A DNA stretch of 64,000 bases from Escallonia rubra (lineage: Eukaryota; Streptophyta; Magnoliopsida; Escalloniales; Escalloniaceae): contig JAVXUO010002811.1 of assembly GCA_033065855.1 (NCBI GenBank), forward strand, positions 179,025 through 243,024, read 5' to 3'. Made by a program: the position numbers and the translations under genes. The notes under the pieces are model-generated. The model made no database searches, was not told where the DNA came from, and was given only the letters and a program-made list of their open reading frames with translations. Numbering within the stretch: position 1 is the stretch's first letter; the number at the start of each line of letters is the position of its first letter. Shown here one piece after another: positions 35,354 through 45,239 of the stretch.

Positions 35354-36683
35354 GGGATAATATCAGTTATATCCCTCAGTTTAGGGGTAAATTACAGTCA
35401 AAGACGTATGTTTCAAAATTTTGCAATCTTATCCAAAATGTGAAAATTTTGTATCAGATATGCCCACCGTTAGGGCTCCGTGAACCTAACTAACGATTTT
35501 TGCTGATTTGGCAATACCATATTTTGAAAATGGCAATACTACCCTCTCCTTCTTCCCATTTCCTTTATCATCTCTCAGAACCACTGGACCAAGCATCACC
35601 AACCAAAACCACTACACAACCTAGTTACTTTGTCCCAAAAATCCCACCCCAACATCATGGTTACACACAGATTCAAAAACACACTTAAAGCACCACATGC
35701 CCCATCATCAACATCCACCAGCACCACCAACCTCCACCACTTTGCCCACAACCAATTCATATACAATTCAACTCCATTTTTCACACTGCTCATCTACCAC
35801 TACATTCTACCACAACAAATTGTGGTGCTACCACTCAGATTATCTCTTGATTAGATCCTCCACCGCCTTGTTGGACGTTGTAAGAGAAGCCTCACCCCTT
35901 ATTTTGCCATCACCCATAATTTAGGCCCAACACTATGGGCACCGTCCACCACCACCAAGATGGTTTCTACTATTTCTGCTGACCCGCGACTCTGGATCTG
36001 CTAACGTGAATGTACGCCTCCCAATCCTCATCGCCACCGGCCAATGCACGGGCCAATAAGACCATCGCTCACTGTCATTACAGTTGCGGCTGAGTTTTTG
36101 TAGTTCCTGCTAACGTACGCCTCTCCGAAATTGTCGACCACCCACCACGACCCCCAGATGGTCGCGACGTCGGACAAGCCGCCGCAGAAGTTTCTGCCAC
36201 CGTGTGAGACGCAGGAGAAAGCGCTGTCCCTGATCGAGGCCTACAGCGAGAAGTGGTGCGAGCTCTGCCGAGGCTACCTCTGCACGATCGACTGGGACGC
36301 AATGGCCGCCAGTGTGGGTGTTCGCTGCCCAGGTGCCTTCCCGGCAAAGACCTTCACGCAGTGCCGCCACAAGATGGAGAAGCTCGGCAGCGCTAATGAA
36401 TGGGGTTGTGTGGACGGGGGTGTTGGAGAGTAGGAGAAGGGGAAGAAGAGAGAGAAGTAGAAAAGAAAGACAGAAAGGAGAGGGGTTGATGCTGATGGAA
36501 GAAGAGAGACAAGAGGAAGAAAAAGTAGATGATTTGGTCTTGAAGGGCAATCATGTCATTTAACACAAAATTTTAACACCATTAGTATTCTGTCTGGTCA
36601 ACGGATATAAGTGATATAAACGCTAACATGTGTCCTCGACTGTAATATACCCCTAAACTCAGGGATATATGTGATATTATCCC
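35354..36683 (+). mobile_element. Pack-MULE, 1.33 kb, inside the viral movement gene
   Basis: The 47-bp TIRs begin GGGATAATATCAGTTATATC (left) and GGGATAATATCACATATATC (read from the right). The target duplication tatttcaaa is perfect and 9 bp long (35345-35353 and 36684-36692), the Mutator-like signature. The element has no transposase. It carries a host-gene-like fragment of a trihelix factor at 36131-36433, so it qualifies as a Pack-MULE. Confidence 0.95.
36131..36433 (+). pseudogene. Captured trihelix (GT/ASIL-like) transcription factor fragment
   Basis: The frame has ALSLIEAYSEKWCELCRGYL, then IDWDAMAASVGVRCPG and KTFTQCRHKMEKL. This matches one trihelix Myb/SANT-like DNA-binding domain of the ASIL/6b-interacting type, where the usual order is LLDAY..KW, DW..VA..V..RCPG, KT..QC..K..KLRKRYR. 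The match stops right before the RKRYR segment. Codons here are much more GC-rich than the flanking viral DNA. The fragment lies between MULE TIRs. Whether it is transcribed is unknown. Confidence 0.75.
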
Positions 36684-37564
36684 TATTTCAAAAGACAATC
36701 AGTCTTTTCAATTATTTTCTAAATCTGCTTTAGATAAACATAAGCGAAAATTTCGTTATGTTCATATTGGTCTAGTCCAGATAGGAATTACTTCCTTAAC
36801 TAAGGAAGGTCTGGATACTCATGTTTGGGCCGCTCTTCGTGATGATCGTCATTTAAGTTTTGATGATTCCCTCCTTGAAATGGTTGAAACTAGCCTCCGC
36901 AATGGTCCCATGTACTTTGATTGTTACCCCAATTTCTCTGTTTCTCTTTCTGATCCTCATATTATGGATGTGCTTACTCTGGATATTAAGATACATATAT
37001 AATATGAGACCGTAAGCTCAGAATTTAGTCCTTATATATCGAATTTATTATAAGGCTATGTCTACTATTTGCCCAGCTTTTAAACAAATTGCTGACCCCG
37101 GAAAATCTGTTATCCTTTTTCAATCTAATCCTGACAAGACCAATGTCATGTTACCCCGTCGGATTAAGTTCAATGAACTTACCCCTCCTGAAGATTGGGT
37201 CATAGAAAACAAAGCTGCTCATCGCCAAGTCAATCCTCAAAATACGCAGGTTGACCATATCATCGAAACTCCTAAAGGAGATGTCAAGATTCGTTTTAGT
37301 CAACCAGAAACGTCTTCCCAAAATTACAAAATCCTCCACTCTGGCAGCTCTAGTCAAAGTGCAAGATATTCTTGTTCTTCTATTCCTAGCCAAAATTTTC
37401 AATCTTGTCAAAATAGTGAATATCACTCTATTCCCCTTTCCAGATCAGGCAAAGATCCCAAGATTATCTTTCAGGGAATCAGGAATAATAATTCTTCTGT
37501 CCCAAAAACAATGTATACTGTTGAAACTCCTAGTGAGATGCCTTCTTCTTCTGGTCAAAATTAA

Positions 37565-39950
37565 AATAATTACAACCCCTCTGTTCATGATTTTGATTAT
37601 AATATCCTTGTCATCGAAGATTTTCAAAAAGATCATAAGAAACTCAATGATGAGTTCTATGCTAACTATAATCGCACCAATCGTGCTTGGTATCGTATCA
37701 GCTTTTCCAATGAGCAAAGGGCTCAATATAAGGAATTATTCTTCCTAACTCTTAAAGCTTATAAGACTTACTTTCCTTTATTTGGATGGTTCTACTCTTA
37801 TTGTCTTGATAATGACATTGAAGTTCCAAAATATATGAATCCTCAAAAACAAATTAATGTTTTCAAACATGTTACTCATGAATGGTTTATATGGCCAACT
37901 CATGAAAAGCAAGAAAGCGTCCATCCCCCTTTCAATAAATTCGCCATGAAAGGAGATATGAATTCCAACTTCCTTGCTGCTCCTTTAAAACATATAGTTG
38001 ATACCAGCACCTTAAATCATCTCAATTCTGTCACTGTTGGTGAAATTCAATCTTTAGCTGAACAATCCAATTACACAAACATTATTCTTAGTACTATTGG
38101 AGAACAAACCACAAAGATCGAAGATACTGTCTATCATGTCAAAGATGTAGTATCTGATTTTTACAGCAAAATGCAACCTCCAAAAGGCATCAGTGATAAT
38201 GTCTTCAGTACTTCTCCTGGCTTTAATTTAGCTTCTTCCAGCTCCTCTGTTGCCAGATATATAAAGCAACCTTTGGTCATGCCTTCTATCGAATTAGATA
38301 GCAAATTCAAATTAAAATCTGAAGAACCAAGTGGTGAATTCCTCAAAGAATTAATGTCTAAGTTAGGACAAATCAAAACCTCCTCTAAGGAAAAGTATCC
38401 TAAGGTAGAGACTCCACAACCCTCACCCAAACACATCAATATAATAAGAGATATAGGGACTGAGTCTGATCTTGAACCTGACAAAATAGAACAGCAATTC
38501 ATAACTGCTATTGGGACTACAAATACAAGGCCTCCTCTTAGAAATTACTATTCCATACCTACCCATGTTGATTTGCAATTAGAAGAAAAGAATTTTTCTA
38601 CCTCTTCTTCTTTTAATGGGTCTTCTATTTATGAATGGAATTTAGATGGGATGATTGATTACCAAGTCATCACTCTTCTACAACATATGCTTATGGCAGC
38701 TAACAGTGCCCGTAACCGCAATGCCGGAGAAAGTGAGGCCACAATAGCCAGATACCTCATTGCTGGTTTTACTGGCCAACTTTGCGGATGGTGGGATTTT
38801 TATCTTACCCCTACTGATCAGAATAATGTTTCTGAATTCAATTAAAATTGAACCTAATGGAAACCCCATTTTAGTCAATGAACAACCTCTTTCTGATGTT
38901 GTTATTACTTTGGTCACAGCCATCACTAAGTATTTTATCGGCAATGCTAGCACTGTCCTTGAAAGAGGTCGTGAACTTCTTATTAATCTTAGATGTCCAA
39001 CCCTCACTCACTTCAGATGGTACAAGGATGTTTTCCTGTCCAAATTATATCAAAGAAGTGATGCTCAACAAGATTTTTGGAAAGAAAGATTTATCGCAGG
39101 TCTTCCTAATCTTTTCAGCGAGCGGGTTAGGACTAGAATTAGAAATAAGCACAATGGTGCTTTGCCTTTCTCCCTCTATACTTTTGGAGAATTAAATAGC
39201 GAAATTTGCGCTGAAGGTCTAGTCTTATGTAATGATATCAAATTAAAAAATCAGCTCAAAAAAGAACATAAGTCTGGAAGAACTGAACTTGTCAATTTTG
39301 TTATCAATTTGGTTATGACACTCTTTCTGTTCCTAATTATGGAACAAAAGAAAAAATCTCCAAATCAAGAAAACCTTTTAGAAGATCTAAGTTTTTCTAA
39401 AAAATACAAAAAAGAAGAGTCTCCCAAGCCTTTCAAAAGATTTTCAAAAAAGAAATTTTTTTCTAAATCCAAAATTATTTGCCATAAATGTGGTAAGCCT
39501 GGCCATTATGCCAACAAATGTTCCACCGAACAAAAGATCAATGAGCTTATCATTGATGAAAGCCTGAGGAAGCATTTAAATGAAATCCTCTTAAATCCTT
39601 CAGATTCGGAAGAAGATCATTCCATAGAGCTCAATAACATTGATGGAGACATCAACAGCTCTTCTAATCACAGTTCTGACCATGAAGACACCTGTCATGA
39701 TTGCAATAGTAAAACTGATTACTATAAAGCAATCTTTGATATGAATGGTTTAAGTATTAATGTTATTACCTCTGAAGAATCCATTATTCTTGATCTTCTT
39801 GATAAAATTGATGATCCTGAAAAGAAGAAACAAGTTATTTTTAAATATCTTCATGGTAAACAAAGCCCTCCTACTCCTAATGCTTCTAGACAAACTCCTA
39901 CAATAGGAAATACTAATTTTCTACGGTTATGGACAGACTCCAAGCCATAG
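37565..39950 (+). pseudogene. Pararetrovirus capsid region with CCHC zinc knuckle
   Basis: Two overlapping frames, 37835-38845 and 38760-39950, with a frameshift near 38830. The first ends in a block (ATIARYLIAGFTGQL, GWWDFYL) typical of caulimovirid coat proteins. The second carries FWKERFIAGLPNLF and a Lys-rich strip, then a C-X2-C-X4-H-X4-C knuckle at about 39480-39522. An acidic tail follows. The region packages the genome in the family; here it is decayed. Confidence 0.8.
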
Positions 39951-40127
39951 GAACCTAAAGGTCCTACTATTCAAGACCTCCAAGGAGAAATTCTTTCACT
40001 CAAAAGAGATGTTAAGAACCTCTCCACTAGAATTTCTCTCTTAGAACTTCATAATGTTGAAGAAGTCAGTAGCGAGGAAGAAGAAAGTAGCGAGGAAGAA
40101 GAACTTTATCTTAATGACGACAATAAT

Positions 40128-40391
40128 GTGCTTAAGATTAATTCTGATTTTGCTAATGACATAAATATCCCTAGTCCTTCTAAGGATCAGGAAATCCTCA
40201 GCATTGACAGAGTCGTCTTTCAAAAATGGCATGTCAGTGTCAAAATTGTTATCAATAAAAACTTCACGTTTGAGGGAATAGCCCTAATTGATTCTGGTGC
40301 TGATCTTAATTGTATCAAGGAAGGCCTTGTCCCCACTAAATACTGTGAAACCACCAAACAAGCCCTACGACTGCCAACAACAACAGGATGA
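40128..40391 (+). pseudogene. Pararetrovirus aspartic protease fragment
   Basis: Contains the catalytic DSG motif in the context LIDSGADLNCI near 40290, in the right place after the capsid region. The frame stops at 40391, exactly where viral sequence switches to the opposite strand. Confidence 0.75.
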
Positions 40392-40394
40392 AAA

Positions 40395-41491
40395 TTAATT
40401 ATAAAATTTTTGAATCTTGGGTCTGCAATGATGGCATTTGCCTAAAGAACCACTTTAGTAACAACCTGTAGTAATTCCCTTTTATTAAGGAAAGGCTTCT
40501 CCTTGCTGAGGCGACAAAGGATTTCATTTTTCCTTTTGGAAAATTCTGCTTCACATTGGAGAGCATGAGCCTTTGTCTTTGGATAAGGTTTCCATTTTGT
40601 GCTAGCAGCCTTTAAAGTAGGAAAAAGTTATGTGACAGATTCGATGTTGCAATGGCTATCATCGAACTTAGGCCACCATTTTGACCCAAACATTGGTGGA
40701 TATTCAAGTGAGAAATTTGTGCTTTTCTGAATGGCGTATTGCCAGCATAAAATGCAGGGGATATTAAAATCTGCCATGAATTGTAACTTGGGTAAACCTT
40801 TGACCATTGGGGCATATAATTCATATGCTTCGGTTACCTATGTTGAGGGCCATTCCTCAAAATCTGGTCCATAATTCATCCACCAATTACCAATCTAATT
40901 TGGAAATATACCATCAAAATTTCGGGAAAAGAATAAAAACCAAGAATGTTTATGGCTTGGGTTTTGATATAGGAGGACGTGGTTCCAAGCATCAATGTAG
41001 TCAAAATAATTGTAATGACGGGGAGAGAAATGAGGAGGAAGCTCTCTAATCCTGGTGGGGTCAATTCCCCACTGTCTTTTGTTGATGAACTTCAGGATTT
41101 CTATTTTTGAAAATTGAAAAGGAAGTTCAGTATTTCTGGAAGAATGGCGAGGAAATTTCTCAAAATTATGAGTAAAAACAGCTAATTTTGTTAAACGAAG
41201 AATTTCTTCATAATAGTCTCTGGATTTACCGGAGGCCTTCTGGGGATAAGCCCAGCCATTAGTAAGGTAATTATTTGCCACCTCAATTGGTGAAAGATCT
41301 TGTTCCTCATCCTCAATTTGGATGATATCAGGACAATTAGCATGAGCATTGTAGCCAGAATTCTCAAACCTTTCAAGCATTGCTTCTCTATTGGGTTGTG
41401 AGGAAGATGAGCCAATTTTCCTCAAATTATAACGATTAGGACGGGGTTGGAGTCCTTTGCCAGGTCTTTGAATAGATGCCCGAGGGAGCAA
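40395..41491 (-). pseudogene. Pararetrovirus polyprotein C-terminal region, inverted
   Basis: The long frame 40895-41491 has FDYIDAWNHVLLYQN and HSWFLFF. In another frame it continues toward 40410 with NWWMNYGP and YPPMFGSKWWPKFD. I recognise this as the conserved part downstream of RNase H in petuvirus/florendovirus polyproteins, from memory, without a known function. Frame breaks near 40895 and a TAG-type stop near 40845 are present. Confidence 0.6.
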
Positions 41492-41526
41492 CCTTTGGTC
41501 ATGCCTTCTATCGAATTAGATAGCAA
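41491..41526 (+). repeat. Duplicated capsid fragment at an inversion joint
   Basis: ACCTTTGGTCATGCCTTCTA and the bases after it match the capsid region at about 38268-38311 in the same orientation. It stands between two minus-strand segments. Confidence 0.85.
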
Positions 41527-42175
41527 ATTCAAATATATCAGAAGCGTCGGTTTCAACTATTTTGAAGGCTTCAGGAAGAGGGAGACAAAGACAGGGTAAA
41601 GATTTGGCTCTAAGCTTAATTCTGCGAATAGCTTGAGTGTGGACAATAGTCCAAGGCTGAGGATTCTTTTGGAGCCTTTGATACAAGACTTTTGTGTCTT
41701 TGTACAGATCTTGATAGAAGTCTGCGATATAGTTGAGACTTCCCAGAAATCTCTGAAGTTGAGTTTTTTCTTTGATTTCATCAGAAAATTTGGAAGCAAA
41801 CTCAACAGATCTGTCAATAGGAATGATAGATCCCTTTTCAATATTGTGGCCAAGAAATCTAATTTTTGTTTGGAAAAGACAAATTTTCTTGGCAGAGACA
41901 TCAAGACCATTATGCTTAATAATTTTAAGGAAAGTGTTTAAATGCTTCCAATGTTGATCAATAGTTTGTGAAAAGATGAGGACATCATCAATGTAGACAA
42001 TTGAAAAATCCGTATAAGGATTAAAAATATCATTCATGATGTTTTGAAATTCAAAAGGGGCATTTTTCAGTCCAAAGGACATAACATTCCACTCAAAATG
42101 CCCAAAAGGAACTGTAAAAGCAGTTTTATAATGATCATTCTCATTGATTTGGATTTGCCAAAATCCAGACTTCAT
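41516..42175 (-). pseudogene. Pararetrovirus reverse transcriptase fragment, inverted
   Basis: Has the RT blocks FWQIQINENDHYKTAF, GLKNAPFEFQ and the catalytic YIDD near 41985-41995. RNase H begins at VETDASD near 41545 and is cut off at once. The N-terminal part of RT is missing; its place is taken by a capsid fragment at 42177-42319. Confidence 0.85.
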
Positions 42176-42176
42176 G

Positions 42177-42316
42177 TCACTCCCTATATCTCCTATTATA
42201 TTGATGTGTTTGGGAGAGGGTTGAGGAGTCTCTACCTTAGGATACTTTTCCTTATAGGAGGTTTTGATTTGTCCTTACTTAGACATTAATTCTTTGAGGA
42301 ATTCACCATTTGGTTC

Positions 42317-42319
<3 letters not shown>
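42177..42319 (-). repeat. Duplicated capsid fragment, inverted
   Basis: The reverse complement matches the capsid region at about 38321-38455 nearly base for base (for example GGTGAATTCCTCAAAGAATT). It runs directly into the RT fragment. Confidence 0.85.

Positions 42320-42353
<34 letters not shown>
42320..42353. repeat. (TA)n microsatellite, right border of the pararetrovirus
   Basis: TA run between the inverted capsid fragment and the next MULE. Confidence 0.95.
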
Positions 42354-42354
<1 letters not shown>

Positions 42355-42356
<2 letters not shown>

Positions 42357-43557
42357 TTAATTACGCCATTGACCATTGAACTATTAGGCATATTTCATTT
42401 TGACCACTGGACATCAAATCATGTCAAGGTGACCACTGATTTTTAAATTTAGTCCAAATAAGTCCATCTGTTAGGGTCCGTCAAGAACAAATCCGTTAAG
42501 TTTTAAATTTGAAGGGTAAATTCGTCACTCTACATGTCCTTCGTTTCTTTAGAGACACACATCGTTTCCCCTCTCTCTCTGTCCTTCCCTCTTCTTTGAT
42601 TTTCAGAGAACATGGTTATCCCTCACTAAAGTTCTCATCCACCTCCTTCCAGTCCTGCCCCTTCTCCTTCAAGTTCTCCTCACTCGGCCTTGCATTCCAA
42701 ATGGGTTCGACCCCTTCGGCTTCACTGCCGCTGATGTCTCGCTCTGCTGATCTACCACCATACTACGTGGCTGCAAATTCAGCCTCGGTCTTCCACCCCC
42801 ACTTTTACTCCCCTCTTCCCTCTTCCAGTTATCTAAGTCCCCACCTCCCCCAACGCGACCTCGCCTCTCCCTCAAACTATCGAAAGCACCACCGGTACCA
42901 GTAATTTCTTTCTTCCCCCATCTATCTTCCGAATCTGCACCACCACCACTACCGTTAAACTCAAAACCCCTTATTCTCTCTCTGTGAGTATCAAACCCCC
43001 CCCCCCCCCCCCCGCCGTTAGAATTGAATCTTCGTGCTCCAATCGACGGAACAAAGCTCTCTTGTTGGACACCCAGCTGTCCGATTCGTCAGCCCTAGAC
43101 TGCGAATCAAAAAGCCCTCATCTCTCCCCCCTCTCCCCTCTATCTCTCATGTCAAATCCACCGCCAAACGTTGAAGATTTCTTCGCAACGCCCCAGTCAT
43201 CAATCTCGTCAGCGCTAGAAGGACCTTAGTCCCGACTCAGCCTGCGCGACTCATCGGAAGCTCTAGAGCTGCCCCACCTCGAGTTGGACGACTCATCGTC
43301 GTCGTTCGAGTACCGGCCGCCGTTCCTGTCGCCTCCGCCGTACGATCTAAAGGAGGTGGATGAGAACATGGGAAGATAATAAGCAAATTGACGTGGTTAC
43401 CCCTCACTAAAGGGAGTTAACAGGGCGTCGGTAGGCTCTATTAAATGGAATGACCTTATTTGGACAAAATTTAAAAAACAATGGTCACTTTGACACAATT
43501 TGATGTCCAGTGGTCAAAATGAAATATGTCTAATAGTTCAATGGTCAATGACGTAAT

Positions 43558-43562
<5 letters not shown>
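42355..43562. mobile_element. MULE-like element, 1.2 kb, TIRs of about 112 bp
   Basis: Left end AGTTAATTACGCCATTGACC; the right end read inward is AGTTAATTACGTCATTGACC. The similarity continues about 112 bp with few differences. It lies inside a (TA)n tract: the 9 bp on each side agree at 8 positions, but TA repeats make this weak. The interior holds a Ser/Pro-rich region (42700-43380). One stretch encodes SSEALELPHLELDDSSSSFE and PPPYDLKEVDENMG, which looks like a host protein piece but which I cannot name. Confidence 0.8.

Positions 43563-43598
<36 letters not shown>
43563..43598. repeat. (TA)n microsatellite
   Basis: Follows the MULE and precedes the first palindromic MITE. Confidence 0.95.
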
Positions 43599-43601
<3 letters not shown>

Positions 43602-43734
43602 CGTGATCCATTGCTAGCGCTAGCACCGTCCGCTACATAATGTAGCGGATGGCCAATTATCATCCGCTACATTATGTAGCGGACGGCCAAACAGCGCTAG
43701 CAACAGTGCTAGCGCTAGCAATGGATCACGATCC
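43599..43734. mobile_element. Palindromic MITE A, 136 bp
   Basis: Begins GATCGTGATCCATTGCTAGC and ends in its inverse, ...GCAATGGATCACGATCC. Internally it has GCTAGCGCTAGC at both flanks and two CCGCTACATTATGTAGCGG-type palindromes. Nearly the whole unit can fold on itself. Non-coding. Confidence 0.8.
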
Positions 43735-43742
43735 ATATATAT

Positions 43743-43877
43743 GGGAGCTGATCCGTTGCTAGCGCTAGCAGAGTTGCTAGCGCTGTTTTGCCGTCCGCTA
43801 TATAATATAGCGGACGATAATTTACGTCCGCTACATTATATAGCGGACCTGCTAGCGCTAGCAATGGATCACGATCC
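43743..43877. mobile_element. Palindromic MITE B, 135 bp, unlike ends
   Basis: Its left end GGGAGCTGATCCGTTG matches the larger element at 43892, whereas its right end (GGATCGTGATCCATTG read inward) matches MITE A. It carries the same two kinds of internal palindrome. It looks like a hybrid of the two end types. Confidence 0.75.
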
Positions 43878-43891
43878 TATATATATATATA

Positions 43892-45228
43892 GGGAGCTGA
43901 TCCATTGATAGCGCTAGCAAAATAGGAGAAGTTGCTAGCGCGATCTGGCCGTCCACGCGCGATCTGTGGACGGTCTAGATCTTTTTTTTGCGTTTTTTTT
44001 AAATATGTCCGCTACATTATGTAGTGGACGATATTTTTGACGAATATACCCCTCGATCGAAAACTGTCTGTCCGCTACATTATGTAGCGGACCATATTTT
44101 TTACGAATATACCCCTCAATCTCCAAGTGTCTTTTCTAAAATATGGTCCGCTACATAATGTAGCGGACCATATTTTAGAAAAAAACAGACAGTCTGCCAG
44201 TCTGCCAACCCCACATCAATTCTCACACACTCTCTCTCTCTCTTTAGAGAAAAAAAAACACATCTCTTGTTCATCTCTCTCTCTCTCTCTCTCTCCCATC
44301 TCTGAACTACATGTTCTTCTTCTTCGCCTCCCCAACCCCCATAGCCATCATCATCGCTAGCATTGCAACCGTAGCCTCGACACCACCTCCGCCGTAGCCT
44401 CAGCATATTGGGCATCGCTGCTTCTTTCTTCATTAAATTTTTCTCCAGATTTTGTTCTATTTTGATTGGACTTAGAGATTCACGAATGGTCAAATTCATG
44501 ATTTCTCTTGCGTCGAGGTTTGGGGGTGGCAAAGGGTCACATGGTGGTTGGGGGATGCGGAGGTTTGGATGGTGGTGGTGATGGGTTCAGCGGCGGTGGC
44601 AGAGTGGAAGTGGTTGTGGGTGATGGAGACATTGCCCTAGGATGAATCGGCCGCGAATCATTGTTGGTTTCTTGGTTTCTTGATGATTTTGGTGCAGCAG
44701 CTTTGATTCCGTCCGCCACGACAATAATAAAGATGGGAGCGGCGCTACTGCCACCTCCCCCACAGTAAAACTGCTTACAGTACTTGGCGGTGTGGAAAGT
44801 GAGTGACATTAACGATGATGAGCACTCAGCGGGTAGGAGTGGACGATGACGATGATGAGCACTCGGCGATGCTGCCGGTGAAGCTACTCGTGGATGTGGT
44901 CTAAGGTTTTGAACAGAGAGAGAGTCAGAAAAAGAGAGAGAGAAAGAGTCAGAAAAAGAAAAAGAGAGAAAGAAAGAGTCAGAAAAAAGTGGTCAGAGAA
45001 GGAGAGAGAAAAAGTCAGAAAAAAGTATTGCCTCTGTCCGCTACATAATGTAGCGGACAGAGCTGGAGGGGTATATTCGTCAAAAATATCGTCTGCTACA
45101 TAATGTAGCGGACATATTTAAAAAAAAAGCAAAAAAAAGATCTGGACCGTCCACAGATCACGCGTGGACGGCCAGATCGCGCTAGCAACTTCTCCTATTT
45201 TGCTAGCACTATCAATGGATCAGCTCCC
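43892..45228. mobile_element. Non-autonomous TIR element, 1.34 kb, related to the FAR1/PMD MULE
   Basis: Ends are inverted copies beginning GGGAGCTGATCCATTGATAG. They extend over 100 bp through GTTGCTAGCGCGATCTGG and a CGCG-containing hairpin. The GGAGCTGATCC start resembles the 31314-34806 MULE, so that family is a plausible source of transposase. Four or five CCGCTACATTATGTAGCGG palindromes lie near the ends. The interior has CT- and GA-rich microsatellites and short frames with no recognisable protein. (TA)n flanks both sides. Confidence 0.8.
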
Positions 45229-45239
45229 ATATATATATA

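Larger units (their letters stand above)
35139..37564 (+). pseudogene. Pararetrovirus movement-protein region, interrupted
   Basis: The frame opens at 35139 and is cut at 35353 by a Pack-MULE. Viral sequence resumes at about 36693. The stretch 36695-37000 has the caulimovirid movement-protein blocks around YVHIGLVQIG and GPMYFDCYPNF. A stop and frame change follow near 37000, and the rest of the region continues from 37058 to 37564 as a Ser/Gln-rich tail. The family moves virus between plant cells through plasmodesmata. This copy is broken at several places. Confidence 0.8.
34858..42319. mobile_element. Endogenous plant pararetrovirus (Caulimoviridae), rearranged
   Basis: Between two (TA)n tracts lie, on the plus strand, a tRNA-iMet primer site, a movement-protein region, a capsid region with zinc knuckle, and the aspartic protease. 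From about 40390 the orientation flips: the last polyprotein part and RT are on the minus strand, with small duplicated capsid pieces at the joints. Gene content and lack of LTRs fit an integrated caulimovirid, probably of the florendovirus/petuvirus kind (lineage inferred). Multiple frameshifts, stops, an inversion and a 1.3-kb Pack-MULE insertion make it a dead copy. Insertion between TA repeats is known for such integrants. Confidence 0.85.

Noticed and set aside
44894..45103. Arg/Lys/Glu-rich short frame
   Set aside because: Made by a gagagaaag microsatellite inside the TIR element at 43892-45228.
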